NCBI GenBank assembly: GCA_963753245.1
Contig: CAVWBK010000005.1
Span: 1 to 64,000, forward strand
Length of the DNA: 64,000 nt
Direction of reading: 5' to 3'
Source of the DNA: VRUE01 sp963753245
GTDB lineage: Bacteria; Actinomycetota; Thermoleophilia; Solirubrobacterales; 70-9
Both the position numbers and the translations under genes were made by a program. The notes under the pieces are model-generated. The model worked only from the letters and a program-made list of their open reading frames with translations, was not told the origin of the DNA and made no database searches. Positions 26,403 through 35,447 of the stretch are shown here, piece after piece; the stretch's first letter is position 1, and the number at the start of each line of letters is the position of its first letter.

Positions 26403-27908
26403 CTATGAGGACGGTCCGTCGCTTACGTACTCGCTGTAGGGATACCACCATTCCTTGCGCTCGATCTGGGTCTCCATGTGTACGTGCTTGGTCTCCTGGA
26501 AGGCCTCCAGGCCCTCGCGGCCGAGCTCGCGGCCGAGGCCCGACTGCTTGAAGCCGCCGAAGGGACCGGCGTCGTTATCGGTCAGTGGATCGTTGATCCA
26601 GACAGTTCCGGCGCGCAGCTCGCGCATGCAGCGCACGGCATTTTGCAGGTTGGCGGTATAGACGTTGGCGCCGAGCCCAAACTCGGTCCCGTTGGCGAGC
26701 TCGATCGCCTCATCAAGCGAGCGGACCCTGACGATCGGCGCGATCGGACCAAAGGTCTCCTCACGCAGCAGGGCGCTGTCGGGCTGGGCGCCGACGACGA
26801 CGGCGGGAGAGAGGAAGTGCCCACGCTCCTGGCCACCGCGATCGCCCCCGACCAGGAGTTCAGCCCCGGTCTCACTCGCCGCCTCGAGTTGGGCGATCAC
26901 CTTCGCCCTCTGGCTCGCTGAGACCATCGGGCCGATATCGGTTGAGACCTCGAAGGGGTCGCCGAGGACGAGGCTGCGGGTGTGCTCGACGAAGGCGTCC
27001 ACGTAGTCCTCATAGACCTCCTCCTCCACATAGAAGCGCTCGGCCGAGGTGCAGACCTGACCCGCGTTAAGGAAGGCCGCCCAGGCACCGCCGCGGGCCG
27101 CGACCTCGATCTCCTCGGCGACATCGGAACAGACGATGAAGGCATCCTTTCCGCCCATCTCGAGGTTCATGCGCGCGATCCGCCCAGCGCAGGATTCAGC
27201 GACCTTCCGGCCGGTCGCCACCGAGCCGGTGAAGGCAACGCAATCGACTCCCGGGTGGGAGGCGATCGCGGCGCCCACCTCGCCGCCGCCGGCGAGCAGG
27301 TTGACGACGCCGGCCGGAAGGTGCGCGACGATCGGAGCCAACATCAGGGTCGAGAGCGGCGTCAGCTCAGAGGGCTTGCAGACCACGCAGTTGCCGGCCG
27401 CGAGCGCCGGCGCGACCTTCCACGCCAACAGCAGCAGCGGATAGTTCCAGGGGACGATGCAGCCAACCACACCGAGTGGGTCCTTCACCACCAGCGCCAG
27501 CTGGCTCGGCTCGATCGGCGGGATCACCCGGCCGGCCTGATCGCGCCCGATCTCCGCGTAGTAGTCGAAAGCGGCCGCGCTCCAATGCAGCTCGTCGCGG
27601 TTCTCGACCAGCGGCTTGCCCCCCTCGGCGGTCATCGTGCGGGCGATCTGCTCGGCGCCCTGACGCAGACCGCGCGCCACCTCATGGAGCATCTCGCAGC
27701 GCTCCCCGGCCGAGGTTCGCGCGGCCCAGCCGGGCCAGGCCTCCCGGGCCGCGGTGATCGCCGACTCGACCTGGGTGGGCGAGGCCGATGGCTGCTCGAC
27801 GATTGTCGCGGTCGAGTAGGGGTTCTCGACCGCGAGGCTCTCGCCGGCACCGCCGACCAGCTCCCCGTTGATCAAGAGCTCTGCGGGGGGATCGAGTTCG
27901 ACGTTCAT
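26403..27908 (-). CDS. NAD(P)-dependent aldehyde dehydrogenase
   Basis: 501-residue aldehyde dehydrogenase superfamily protein oxidising an aldehyde to an acid. It shows VVGCIVPWNYPLLLLAWK, FTGSVATGRKVAESC (cofactor loop), the general base in NLEMGGKDAFIV, the nucleophile Cys in NAGQVCTSAERFYV, and the C-terminal EETFGPIAPIVRV and PFGGFKQSGLGRELG. The overall pattern resembles betaine-aldehyde or aminobutyraldehyde dehydrogenases; the exact substrate is not set by sequence. It stands alone. Confidence 0.88.
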   Translation of the reverse strand: MNVELDPPAELLINGELVGGAGESLAVENPYSTATIVEQPSASPTQVESAITAAREAWPGWAARTSAGERCEMLHEVARGLRQGAEQIARTMTAEGGKPLVENRDELHWSAAAFDYYAEIGRDQAGRVIPPIEPSQLALVVKDPLGVVGCIVPWNYPLLLLAWKVAPALAAGNCVVCKPSELTPLSTLMLAPIVAHLPAGVVNLLAGGGEVGAAIASHPGVDCVAFTGSVATGRKVAESCAGRIARMNLEMGGKDAFIVCSDVAEEIEVAARGGAWAAFLNAGQVCTSAERFYVEEEVYEDYVDAFVEHTRSLVLGDPFEVSTDIGPMVSASQRAKVIAQLEAASETGAELLVGGDRGGQERGHFLSPAVVVGAQPDSALLREETFGPIAPIVRVRSLDEAIELANGTEFGLGANVYTANLQNAVRCMRELRAGTVWINDPLTDNDAGPFGGFKQSGLGRELGREGLEAFQETKHVHMETQIERKEWWYPYSEYVSDGPSS

Positions 27909-28031
27909 CGGGGCCGTCAGGCTAAACCCTGCGACGGGTTCTGAATCACGGGTCCGGGCGCGAGCACATCTACCTGCCCAAGGGCCCGATGGGCTCGGGT
28001 TCTAGACCAAGCGGGCGATCGCTCGACGAGT

Positions 28032-28457
28032 TCAGAGTCGCCCCCGCAGCGCCGCGGCCTCTTTGGCGAACTCCTGCTTGGCACGATCCATCTCTTTGCT
28101 GCGCTGGTGAAAGAAGGCCCCGAAGCTGCCGGCCACGGTGGCGACCACAAAGATCGCATAGATATCGAAGAAGAGCTCGAGGACTTTGCCCGCATCGGTT
28201 TTTGGATTGGCCACCGAGGAGGCGGTCAGCAGTTGCGAGGTGGAGAAGAGAAAGGCGTCGAAGAGGTTGTGGATTTCGGTGCCGTGGGCGTGGCGCTCGG
28301 TCAGGTAGACGACCACGGTGAAGAGGAGCGCGCACGCCGCGGTGACGATGAAGATGCTCGCCAGCCGGCGGCGCAGGTGTGCGTGGGTGTTGGTTGAACC
28401 CCGCGCCACAGCGATCATCTCGCGGCGCGCGTGGTTGACGTGACGGCCGGCACTCAT
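28032..28457 (-). CDS. Two-helix channel-like membrane protein without a K+ filter
   Basis: 141 residues. A basic cytosolic N terminus is followed by helix 1 (IFIVTAACALLFTVVVYL), an extracellular loop with a pore-helix-like stretch (NLFDAFLFSTSQLLTASSV), helix 2 (FFDIYAIFVVATVAGSFGAFF) and a charged C-terminal helix (RSKEMDRAKQEFAKEAAAL). This is the plan of two-helix potassium channels, but the TVGYG filter is replaced by TASSVAN. ATG 28457 is chosen over a longer frame without coding character. It faces the next gene head to head. Confidence 0.6.
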   Translation of the reverse strand: MSAGRHVNHARREMIAVARGSTNTHAHLRRRLASIFIVTAACALLFTVVVYLTERHAHGTEIHNLFDAFLFSTSQLLTASSVANPKTDAGKVLELFFDIYAIFVVATVAGSFGAFFHQRSKEMDRAKQEFAKEAAALRGRL

Positions 28458-28518
28458 CGGTAGGCCATTATGAGGCCCGCAGAGGCCGGATCCCGGCTCA
28501 GATGGTGTATACGGGTGC

Positions 28519-29223
28519 ATGGCATCCGAGCGCAGCGGAGTCGAGGACTTCGCCTCATACGCCGCCGCGCGTGGTCTCACCCTTGAACCGGGCGCCCACC
28601 TGCCGCGCACCACGCCACTGCTCGCCGAGGGCGAGCTGCGCAACGTCGAGGCGGTGATGAGCGGCTGGCTGGCAACCTACGTTGAGGCCCAGCTCGCGCT
28701 GGTCAGCCGCGATGAGTTAACCACCGACGCCCAGGGAGTTCAGACCAAGGGCGAGGCGCACTTCACCGTCGCGGTCACGCATGTGCCGAAGGCCAAGCGC
28801 TTTGTTCCGTGGCTACTCTGCCACCGGGCCGAGGACGCCCACCTGTTGGGCAAGGCAGCGGATGCACTGATCCGTGGCAACGACCGACTCGAGCTCGAGA
28901 GTGCCGAGTTCGACCAGCGCTACCGGATCTTCGCCTCCCCCGAGCGAGACGACGTTTGGGTCCACGAGCTCTTCTCACCAAGCTTCATCGTCTTCTTGCT
29001 CGAACAGGCACCCACGGGGCTTGCCTTCGAGTACGTCGAGGGCACGCTCTGCGTGAGCCTGGTCGGCCGGCGCACCCTCGCTGAGGACATCGATGGGTTG
29101 CGTGACGCGACGATCGACTTGGTCGGCCGCATGCGGGAGGAGATCCGCGAGAGCCTGGGCAAGGCGCAGGGCCGCTCCGCGCCGGTGCAGCCCGACTTTC
29201 CGGGCGCTCCCGACGCGGAGTGA
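28519..29223 (+). CDS. Unknown soluble protein
   Basis: 234 residues, acidic, without signal or membrane segments. Mixed alpha/beta sequence (YRIFASPERDDVWVHELFSP, GLAFEYVEGTLCVSLVGRR). The C-terminal helix DATIDLVGRMREEIRESLG leads to a Pro/Ala-rich end. I do not recognise a family. It diverges from the channel-like gene 61 bases away. Confidence 0.65.
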   Translation: MASERSGVEDFASYAAARGLTLEPGAHLPRTTPLLAEGELRNVEAVMSGWLATYVEAQLALVSRDELTTDAQGVQTKGEAHFTVAVTHVPKAKRFVPWLLCHRAEDAHLLGKAADALIRGNDRLELESAEFDQRYRIFASPERDDVWVHELFSPSFIVFLLEQAPTGLAFEYVEGTLCVSLVGRRTLAEDIDGLRDATIDLVGRMREEIRESLGKAQGRSAPVQPDFPGAPDAE

Positions 29224-29448
29224 AAAAGCACCGTTACTGTCGGGCGCTGGCGCGACTGAGCCGTTGATGGGAGGCCCACGCGGCGAGTACCGGGCGCTGG
29301 CAGCATCCGCTGTCCCCCGCTCGCCGTACTGATCTTCGCCGCGACCGGATCGCCTCCATGCCAGGCTCGATGGCGTGAGAGTCCTTCGGTCCGAACGCGA
29401 TAGCCCAGGGGTCCTCGCCGCCTCGCTTAAGCGAAGGCGCGGGGGCGA

Positions 29449-30342
29449 TCACTCGCCGCCCAGCGCCTCGCGGCTGAGGCCACCCACCAACAGCCCGGCG
29501 CCCAGGTGAGCCCCGAGCACCGGCCCGACCTGGGTGCAAAACAGGGGCGGGCAGCCGAGGATCTCGGTGCCCTCGGCGACCAGCTCCTCGGCGGCGCTCG
29601 CCGACTGGGCGTGTTGCACGACCCAGTCACTGGCCTCACGGTTCTTGAGCTCGTGCAGGTAGCTGACCATCCGCTCCTGGGCTCTCTTGCGGGTGCGGAC
29701 TCGGCCGACGGGCGCGATTTCGGTACCGAAGGTGAGGATCGGCTTGACTTTCAGCGCCGTGCCGACCAGAGCCTGGGCCGCGCCGATCCGCCCGCCCTTG
29801 CGCAGGTACTCGAGGGTATCGAGGCAGAACCAGATATCGAGGCGCTTGCGCGCCTCGCGGACGCTTCTCGCCACCTCATCGATTGGCAGGCCGCGCTCTG
29901 CGGAGCGGGCGGCTTCGATCACCAGACATCCAAGGCCCCCGGCCCCGGTCTGGCTGTCGAGAACTTCGACCCGCCCCGGCAGGCCCTTTTCGGTGAGAAT
30001 TCGTGCGGCCTCGACAGCGTTCTCATAGGTACCCGAGAGGCCACTGGCGATGTGGACTGAGAGCACATCGCGCCCGGCGTCCGCAAGCGGTTCAAAGCGC
30101 GCCAGGAAATCGCCCGTCGAGGGCTGGGAGGTCGAGGGAAGCTCGGGCGACTCGCGCAGGCGTTTGTAGAAGGCTTCGAGGTCATAGTCAGCCTCCGGCA
30201 GGTGTTCACCACTCCAACCGACGTAGAGGCTGACCTGCTCGATCCCCCAGCGCTCGATCAGCGCGGGCGGCAGGTAGGAGGTGCTGTCGGTGACGATCGC
30301 GACGCCCTCAGCGCCCCGGTTCTTGCCGATCTCCTCGATCAC
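29449..30342 (-). CDS. DegV family fatty-acid-binding protein
   Basis: DegV family, about 298 residues. Proteins of this family hold a fatty acid and (as FakB) present it to a kinase. The N-terminal VAIVTDSTSYLPPALIERW, STSQPSTGDFL (ligand-binding TSQPS motif), VHIASGLSGTYENAV and the C-terminal HAQSASAAEEL are typical. GTG 30342 is taken as the start; an ATG at 30399 would overlap the divergent gene start. No FakA kinase gene lies in the window. Confidence 0.85.
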   Translation of the reverse strand: MIEEIGKNRGAEGVAIVTDSTSYLPPALIERWGIEQVSLYVGWSGEHLPEADYDLEAFYKRLRESPELPSTSQPSTGDFLARFEPLADAGRDVLSVHIASGLSGTYENAVEAARILTEKGLPGRVEVLDSQTGAGGLGCLVIEAARSAERGLPIDEVARSVREARKRLDIWFCLDTLEYLRKGGRIGAAQALVGTALKVKPILTFGTEIAPVGRVRTRKRAQERMVSYLHELKNREASDWVVQHAQSASAAEELVAEGTEILGCPPLFCTQVGPVLGAHLGAGLLVGGLSREALGGE

Positions 30343-30397
30343 GATCGGCTGGACTTTAAGGCCATGTAGGGTCAATCGACTTCGAGCAGGAGCAGTC

Positions 30398-30781
30398 ATG
30401 GACGCCTCAGCCCAACCCGAGCACCTAAACGCAGAGGGTTTCGCCGCCTTCACCAAGCGCGCCGAAGACTCCACTGCGGTGACGATGCTGAACCTGCTTT
30501 CCTTCCTGCCCGAGGGCGGGCGGCGGCGCTATGAGGAATATGGGAGCGCGGTCGCCCCCCTGCTCGAGCGCTTCGGTGGGCGCATCGTGTTCCTCGGCGA
30601 GCCCTCCGCGGCGTTACTGGGCGAGGGCTCCTGGGACCTGATTGTCCTCGTCGAATATCCCTCGCGGCAGGCCTTCCTCGAGATGATCGGCTCGGCCGAG
30701 TACCTGGCGATCGCACATCTGCGCAGCGAGGCTCTGAGCCGGGGCGAGCTGCACCCAATGGATCGAGTGCCAGAGAATTAG
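30398..30781 (+). CDS. DUF1330 family protein
   Basis: 127-residue protein of the DUF1330 type, a dimeric ferredoxin-like fold. The pattern VTMLNLLSFLP, YEEYGSAVAPLLERFGGRIVFLGEP, IVLVEYPSRQAFLEMIGSAEY fits the family. AGGAGC eight bases before ATG 30398 serves as ribosome binding site and decides the start. It is divergent from degV. Confidence 0.75.
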   Translation: MDASAQPEHLNAEGFAAFTKRAEDSTAVTMLNLLSFLPEGGRRRYEEYGSAVAPLLERFGGRIVFLGEPSAALLGEGSWDLIVLVEYPSRQAFLEMIGSAEYLAIAHLRSEALSRGELHPMDRVPEN

Positions 30782-31057
30782 GCCAGGGCGCGCCGCTCCG
30801 ATGCCGCCTTTCTGGCCGCGAGTTCGCGACCCGATGAGGGCCTGATTACCCGCCGCGAAGGAGGTCGGCGATCGCCGGCGAGCTGAGCCGGTCGACACCG
30901 GGTTTTCTCGAGGACGCGATCGAATCGGGTGAAGCCTGGGTCGGTCTTTAACGCGATTCCTAGGTTCTGCATCGCCCGGGTGAGGGCAACCCGCCGACCG
31001 CGCAATACCCGGGCTGGGGGAGCCATTCAGAGCGCGCCCTTTATCGGTGCGTGGCTT

Positions 31058-32083
31058 CTAGTGGTGCAGGCTCCGCGCGCAGTCGAGGACCGTCTCATCG
31101 ATCGGTCGCGGCGACCAGCCCAGTAGGGATTCGGCCTTCTTGCTCGAGTAGGTCAACTCCCTGTCGAGCTGGCCGACGATCGAGCGCACGCCGGGGTCAA
31201 AGATGGCCATCGCCCGCACGAGCAGATCCGGCACCCTGCGGCTCGGGACCTTCTCGGCCGCGGGGCCGAGGCCTTCGCGCAGAATCGCGGCGACCTCCGC
31301 CATCCAGGCAAAGCGACTGACCGCGATGAAACGCTCACCGCCGGCCGCAGGAGCGCTCATCGCCTCGATCTGCAGGGCGGCAACATCGCGCACGTCGACG
31401 ATGCTGAAGCCGATTCGAGGAATTCCGGGCATCCCCTTCAACAACCGCTCGACGACCTGCAGCGAGAAGGAGCGATGCTCGTCCAGGGTGGGCCCAAGGA
31501 TGGCCCCGGGGTTGATGAAGGCGACCCGCTCGAGCGCGTCTTGATCGCGCGCCAGGTCCCACGCGGCCCGCTCGGCGATTGTCTTTGACCTCGCATAGGG
31601 CGTCAGCGACGCTGTCCCGAGGTCACTCCAGCTGTCCTCGTCGAGCGGCCCGGCGGAGGACTCGGCGCCGCCACCGACGGCCGCCACCGAGGAGGTGATG
31701 ACAATGCGCCTAACCCCGGCGCCGAGACCGGCGCGGAGAACCCGCAAGGTGCCCTCGCGAGCCGGGACAACCAGCTCATCCGCGTCCTTGGGCTGGGAGG
31801 CTGGAAATGGCGAGGCGACATGGAGGATGTGATCGCAGCCATCGGCCGCCTCCTGCCACCCGGAATCGGATCCGAGCTCGGCGGTGAAGATTTCAAGGCG
31901 CTCGCCCGGGTCGCCGTCGAGCTCAGCACTGAGCGTGGCCCGCACCGCCGGCTCGCGGGCGAGATCGCGCACCGTTGTGCGCACCCGGTAACCGCGCTTT
32001 AGGAGTTCAACCAAGCACCAGCCGCCGAGAAATCCCGAGCCACCGGTCACCAGCACCGTCTGCGAGTTTTCGCCGCTCACCAA
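31058..32083 (-). CDS. NAD-dependent epimerase/dihydroflavonol-reductase-like SDR
   Basis: 341-residue extended SDR. It has VLVTGGSGFLGGWCLVELLK (Rossmann GxxGxxG), VRTTVRD, HVASPFP, ITSSVAAVGGG (Ser of the catalytic set) and the YxxxK pair in TPYARSKTIAE. The C-terminal half resembles dihydroflavonol-4-reductase-like enzymes. It lies 14 bases downstream of the flavoprotein gene at 32098 in the same direction, so both are probably one transcript. Confidence 0.83.
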   Translation of the reverse strand: MVSGENSQTVLVTGGSGFLGGWCLVELLKRGYRVRTTVRDLAREPAVRATLSAELDGDPGERLEIFTAELGSDSGWQEAADGCDHILHVASPFPASQPKDADELVVPAREGTLRVLRAGLGAGVRRIVITSSVAAVGGGAESSAGPLDEDSWSDLGTASLTPYARSKTIAERAAWDLARDQDALERVAFINPGAILGPTLDEHRSFSLQVVERLLKGMPGIPRIGFSIVDVRDVAALQIEAMSAPAAGGERFIAVSRFAWMAEVAAILREGLGPAAEKVPSRRVPDLLVRAMAIFDPGVRSIVGQLDRELTYSSKKAESLLGWSPRPIDETVLDCARSLHH

Positions 32084-32097
32084 GGTCAGCTCGATTC

Positions 32098-33678
32098 TTA
32101 AAGCGCCTTCGCGGCGAGACGCTCGTGCACGAAGCGCACGACCGCCGCCCCCTCGCCGACAGCCGTCGCACAGCGCTTGATCGACCCCGCGCGCACGTCA
32201 CCCGCGGCATAGACGCCCGCAACGCTGGTCTCGAGTAGGCCCTCCGCGCCGGCCTCGGGTCCGGTGAGAACGAAGCCGTTGGCATCTCGGTGGACCACAT
32301 CGCCGAGCCAATCGGTGCAGGGCGAGGCACCGAGGAAGAGAAACAGAAACGACAGCGCGAGCTCGTCGCCATCGCTGAGGGTGACGCTCTGCAGGCGCCC
32401 GTCCTCGCCGTGCAGGCTGGCCACTTCGCTGCGATCTCGAACTGCGACGCCATAGCGTTCGAGCTCGGCGATCAGATAGCTCGACATCGTCTCGGCGAGC
32501 TGGGCACGGCGGTGCAGGAGGGTTACGAGGGCGCCGCCCCGGGCCAGCCAAACCGCCGCCTGGGCGGCTGAGTTGCCGCCGCCAATCACGCCAACCCGCT
32601 GGGCGCCGCAGAGTTGGGCCTCGGGTGGGCCGGCCGCGTAGAAGACGCTCAGGCCCTCGTAGCTGTCGAGGTCGGCGACCGGCAGCCGCCGGTATTCGGC
32701 CCCGGTGGCGAGGAGGACGGCGCGCGCCGCGATTTCGTTGCCGTCCTCGAGCCTGACCAGATGGCGATCGCCGCCAGGCTCAAGCGAGCTGGCTCGGTAG
32801 GGGGTGGCGGTGCGGGCGTCAAACTTGCGGGCCTGCGCGATCGCGCGGCTGGTCAGCTCCGAACCGCTGATTCCAGCCGGGAAGCCGAGGTAGTTCTCGA
32901 TTCGCCGTGAGGTGCCCGCCTGGCCGCCGAGGACAGCAGCCTCGATGAGCAGCGTGTCGAGTCCCTCAGAGGCTCCGTAGACGGCGGCGCCCAGGCCCGC
33001 CGGGCCGCCTCCCAATACCAGTAGGTCGACCTCCTCGCGCTCGCCGAGCTCGAGCCCGATCCCGAGTGCCCGCGAGAGCTCGCCGTTGCTCGGGCGCCGC
33101 AGTTCAGCTCCGCCGGGCAGCCGCACCAGGGGCAGTTCTTCGCTGCTGAGTTCCCCGACCAGCGTGGCGGCCTCCTTGCTCTTGGCCGGGTCGAGCCAGG
33201 AATTGGGCAGGCGCATGCGTCTGGCGAACTCGAGCAAGCGACGCGTTTCCTCGGAGTCGTGTGGCCCGACGATCTCGACCCCGATTCCCTGCTGTTGCTG
33301 GAGTGCCTCGCGACGCTCGACGAAGGCCGAGAGCAGCAAATCTGAGAGCGAGCCATCCTCGAAGAGCAGACCGCGCAGGACTTCGCGATCGACCGCTATG
33401 TAGCGGATCGGCTCAACCACCACCGCGGTCAGGAACACCGTCTGGCCGGAGAGCAGATTCATCTCGCCGAGGAAGCCGGAGGCCCCGTGGCGGACGATCT
33501 CCTGGCCGGCGGCGTCGAGCACCGCGACGGCGCCGTCGATGATCGCGATGAACGGGTAGGTCTCATCGCCGATCTGAAAGAGGGTCTCGCCGACCGCAGC
33601 GCTTCTTTGTTCGCCGTGCGCGCCCAACGTCGCCAGCTGCGATTTGGAAAGCACACGAGTCACCGGTCTGGCCACCAC
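32098..33678 (-). CDS. Cyclic-nucleotide-domain / thioredoxin-reductase-like flavoprotein
   Basis: 526 residues in three parts. A cNMP-binding domain (about 1-115, IDGAVAVLD, GASGFLGEMNLLSGQ) comes first. A glutaredoxin-like segment (about 133-190, VEIVGPHDSEETRRLLEFAR) follows, with no CxxC. The rest is a thioredoxin-reductase-like FAD/NAD(P)H module (LLVLGGGPAGLGAAVYGASEG, GGQAGTSRRIENYLGFP, VGVIGGGNSAAQAAVWLA, VAGVYAAGDVRAGS). The redox CxxC of thioredoxin reductase is absent; the site reads VFYAAGPPEA. It may be an oxidoreductase that passes electrons directly from FAD and is gated by a nucleotide. Confidence 0.83.
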   Translation of the reverse strand: MVARPVTRVLSKSQLATLGAHGEQRSAAVGETLFQIGDETYPFIAIIDGAVAVLDAAGQEIVRHGASGFLGEMNLLSGQTVFLTAVVVEPIRYIAVDREVLRGLLFEDGSLSDLLLSAFVERREALQQQQGIGVEIVGPHDSEETRRLLEFARRMRLPNSWLDPAKSKEAATLVGELSSEELPLVRLPGGAELRRPSNGELSRALGIGLELGEREEVDLLVLGGGPAGLGAAVYGASEGLDTLLIEAAVLGGQAGTSRRIENYLGFPAGISGSELTSRAIAQARKFDARTATPYRASSLEPGGDRHLVRLEDGNEIAARAVLLATGAEYRRLPVADLDSYEGLSVFYAAGPPEAQLCGAQRVGVIGGGNSAAQAAVWLARGGALVTLLHRRAQLAETMSSYLIAELERYGVAVRDRSEVASLHGEDGRLQSVTLSDGDELALSFLFLFLGASPCTDWLGDVVHRDANGFVLTGPEAGAEGLLETSVAGVYAAGDVRAGSIKRCATAVGEGAAVVRFVHERLAAKAL

Positions 33679-33718
33679 GCAAGGCTATCTGGGTCCCACA
33701 ACCGCATAGGATCGGGCC

Positions 33719-34183
33719 GTGAAGCCCGTCACGGTTTCGACCACCGTCTCGATGCCCCGCGAGGAGGTTTATGAGTTCCTCGACGTTCTCGCCAATCACG
33801 AGGCATTCGTCGATCACCTGTTCACAGACTGGTCCTTCTCCGGCCCCCGTCAGGGCCTCGGAGCCAAGGCCGAGGCCCGTACGGGCGCGCCGCTGTCCCA
33901 GGACTGGACCGATTTCAAGGTGCTCGAGGCCGAGCCACCGACGCGGATCGTGGAGGAGGCGATCGGGGCGAAGGGCAGGCGCCACACCCATGGCACCTAC
34001 ACGCTTGAGGCGATGCCCGACGGCGGCACCCGGATCCGCTTCGAACTGATCTGGATTGAGGCGGTGCGCCTTGAACGGTTCTTCGGTCCGCTGACCCGCG
34101 CCTTCGTGCACCGTGCCAACGCGAGGTCGATGCGGCGCCTGGCACGGTTGCTTGAGCAGCGCCCGGGCGCGGCGGTGAAGTGA
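33719..34183 (+). CDS. SRPBCC family protein
   Basis: 154-residue helix-grip protein of the SRPBCC superfamily. VTVSTTVSMPREEVYEFLD at the start, DWSFSGPRQGLGAKAEA, RIRFELIWIEA, and a final amphipathic helix (SMRRLARLLEQR) fit it. GTG 33719 begins the first strand directly. The ligand is unknown. It diverges from the flavoprotein gene, 40 bases apart. Confidence 0.7.
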   Translation: MKPVTVSTTVSMPREEVYEFLDVLANHEAFVDHLFTDWSFSGPRQGLGAKAEARTGAPLSQDWTDFKVLEAEPPTRIVEEAIGAKGRRHTHGTYTLEAMPDGGTRIRFELIWIEAVRLERFFGPLTRAFVHRANARSMRRLARLLEQRPGAAVK

Positions 34184-34709
34184 CGCTCGCCAGCGCCGCG
34201 GCTCAGTGGCGCTCGGGTCTGGGGGCGGGGGGGCGCGTCGCGGGTCACTGATATGGCCACCGATTTGTCATCCGTGAAGGAGCGGGCCCGTGTCAAGGGG
34301 AGGTCAGGGAGCACGAGTGGTCGGCCGCCCTGGCGAGCGACGTAGCGGAAACGTTCCAGTCATCCATCCGGTCGCGCTACGCGGACCAGAGTGCCTTGCG
34401 GAACTCGGGGGCTCAATCAAGTCGGCGGCCGTCCCTCATTGGAGGCCATGACAAACAGCGAGCTCGCCCGAGCATCCGCATCGCATCCGCGCCGACGGCG
34501 CCGATCAGGCGGGGCGGGGGCCCTCGTCGATCGATATCGGGCCGACCCCGGATCGCCATCCAACGCGGCAGGACCGGCCGGTCACAGCTGCGCCTTGCGA
34601 TGAGGATCGCGGCCGTCAATCTCGGCCAGGTTTGGGAGCCGCCGGCATCGACTTGGGCGGCGAACTTCTTTTGGCTCGACAAAACCTGATCAATCAGGAC
34701 AATGCGCGG
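34184..34709. other. Intergenic region without a clear gene
   Basis: 526 bases. It includes a G-run tract (ctgggggcgggggggcg near 34220) and short open frames without coding character. I see no RNA gene or strong hairpin. Confidence 0.4.
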
Positions 34710-35411
34710 ATGCCCCGCCGGGTGTCGACCTTCCTGTTGGCCCTGATCCTCTCGATCGCGCTGCTCGCCGCGCAAACGATTGCCGCGCCGCCGCGCATCA
34801 TCGTGCTTCACGGCGCCCGCGGTGGCTCCCACCTGCGGCTCTCACTAAGCGGCGGTGAGCTTCGCGCCCGCGGGGCGATGGGTGCGCCGCCCGTGGGCTG
34901 TCAGGGGACTCACACCCACCGCGCAGCGAGCTGCGGTTTGGAGGGGATCGAAAGGGTCGAAGTCGAGATGGGCCCGGCGGCGGATGAAGTCGAAGTGCTC
35001 GACCGTCTGCCGCTGCCGCTCACCGTTCACCTCGGCAGCGGTTCGGATCGCTTTCTCGGCAACGGTGAGGCCGACACCTGCTACTCGGAAGGCAGCCGGC
35101 GCAACCGCTGCTTCGGTGGTGGGGGCAATGACGTTTGCATCACCGGCGACCAGAACAGCGATTGCGTCGGCGGCCCGGGCAACGATCTCTGCGTGGCCGG
35201 CGATGGCAGCGACGGCTGCTGGGGCGGGCCGGGGGAAGACGTCTGCCGGATGGGAGCCGGCGAAGACGGCTGTCATGGCGAAGGCGGTGATGATCGCCTC
35301 TACGGCGGCCCCGGCCCCGATCGGCTCTACGGGGGACCTGGCTCTGACTACTGCGATGGTGGCCCCGGGATCGGTCGCTCTGAGGAATGCGAGGCCGGGC
35401 CCGGCTACTGA
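34710..35411 (+). CDS. Secreted RTX-like Gly/Asp repeat protein
   Basis: 233 residues with a signal peptide (FLLALILSIALLAAQTIAA) and a Ca2+-binding-type repeat domain in the C-terminal half. Repeats of GGxGNDxC / GGPGxDxL type recur (GGGGNDVCITGDQNSDC, GGPGNDLCVAGDGSDGC, GGPGEDVC, GGPGPDRLYGGPGSDYC). They resemble hemolysin-type nonapeptides, with Cys at places where Leu or Tyr is usual, possibly forming disulfides outside the cell. ATG 34710 is chosen because the signal begins there. There is no type I secretion gene nearby; the N-terminal signal suggests Sec export. Confidence 0.75.
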   Translation: MPRRVSTFLLALILSIALLAAQTIAAPPRIIVLHGARGGSHLRLSLSGGELRARGAMGAPPVGCQGTHTHRAASCGLEGIERVEVEMGPAADEVEVLDRLPLPLTVHLGSGSDRFLGNGEADTCYSEGSRRNRCFGGGGNDVCITGDQNSDCVGGPGNDLCVAGDGSDGCWGGPGEDVCRMGAGEDGCHGEGGDDRLYGGPGPDRLYGGPGSDYCDGGPGIGRSEECEAGPGY

Positions 35412-35447
35412 GCGGCCTCGATCTACCCAGCGGCCGGCGGCCAGAAT

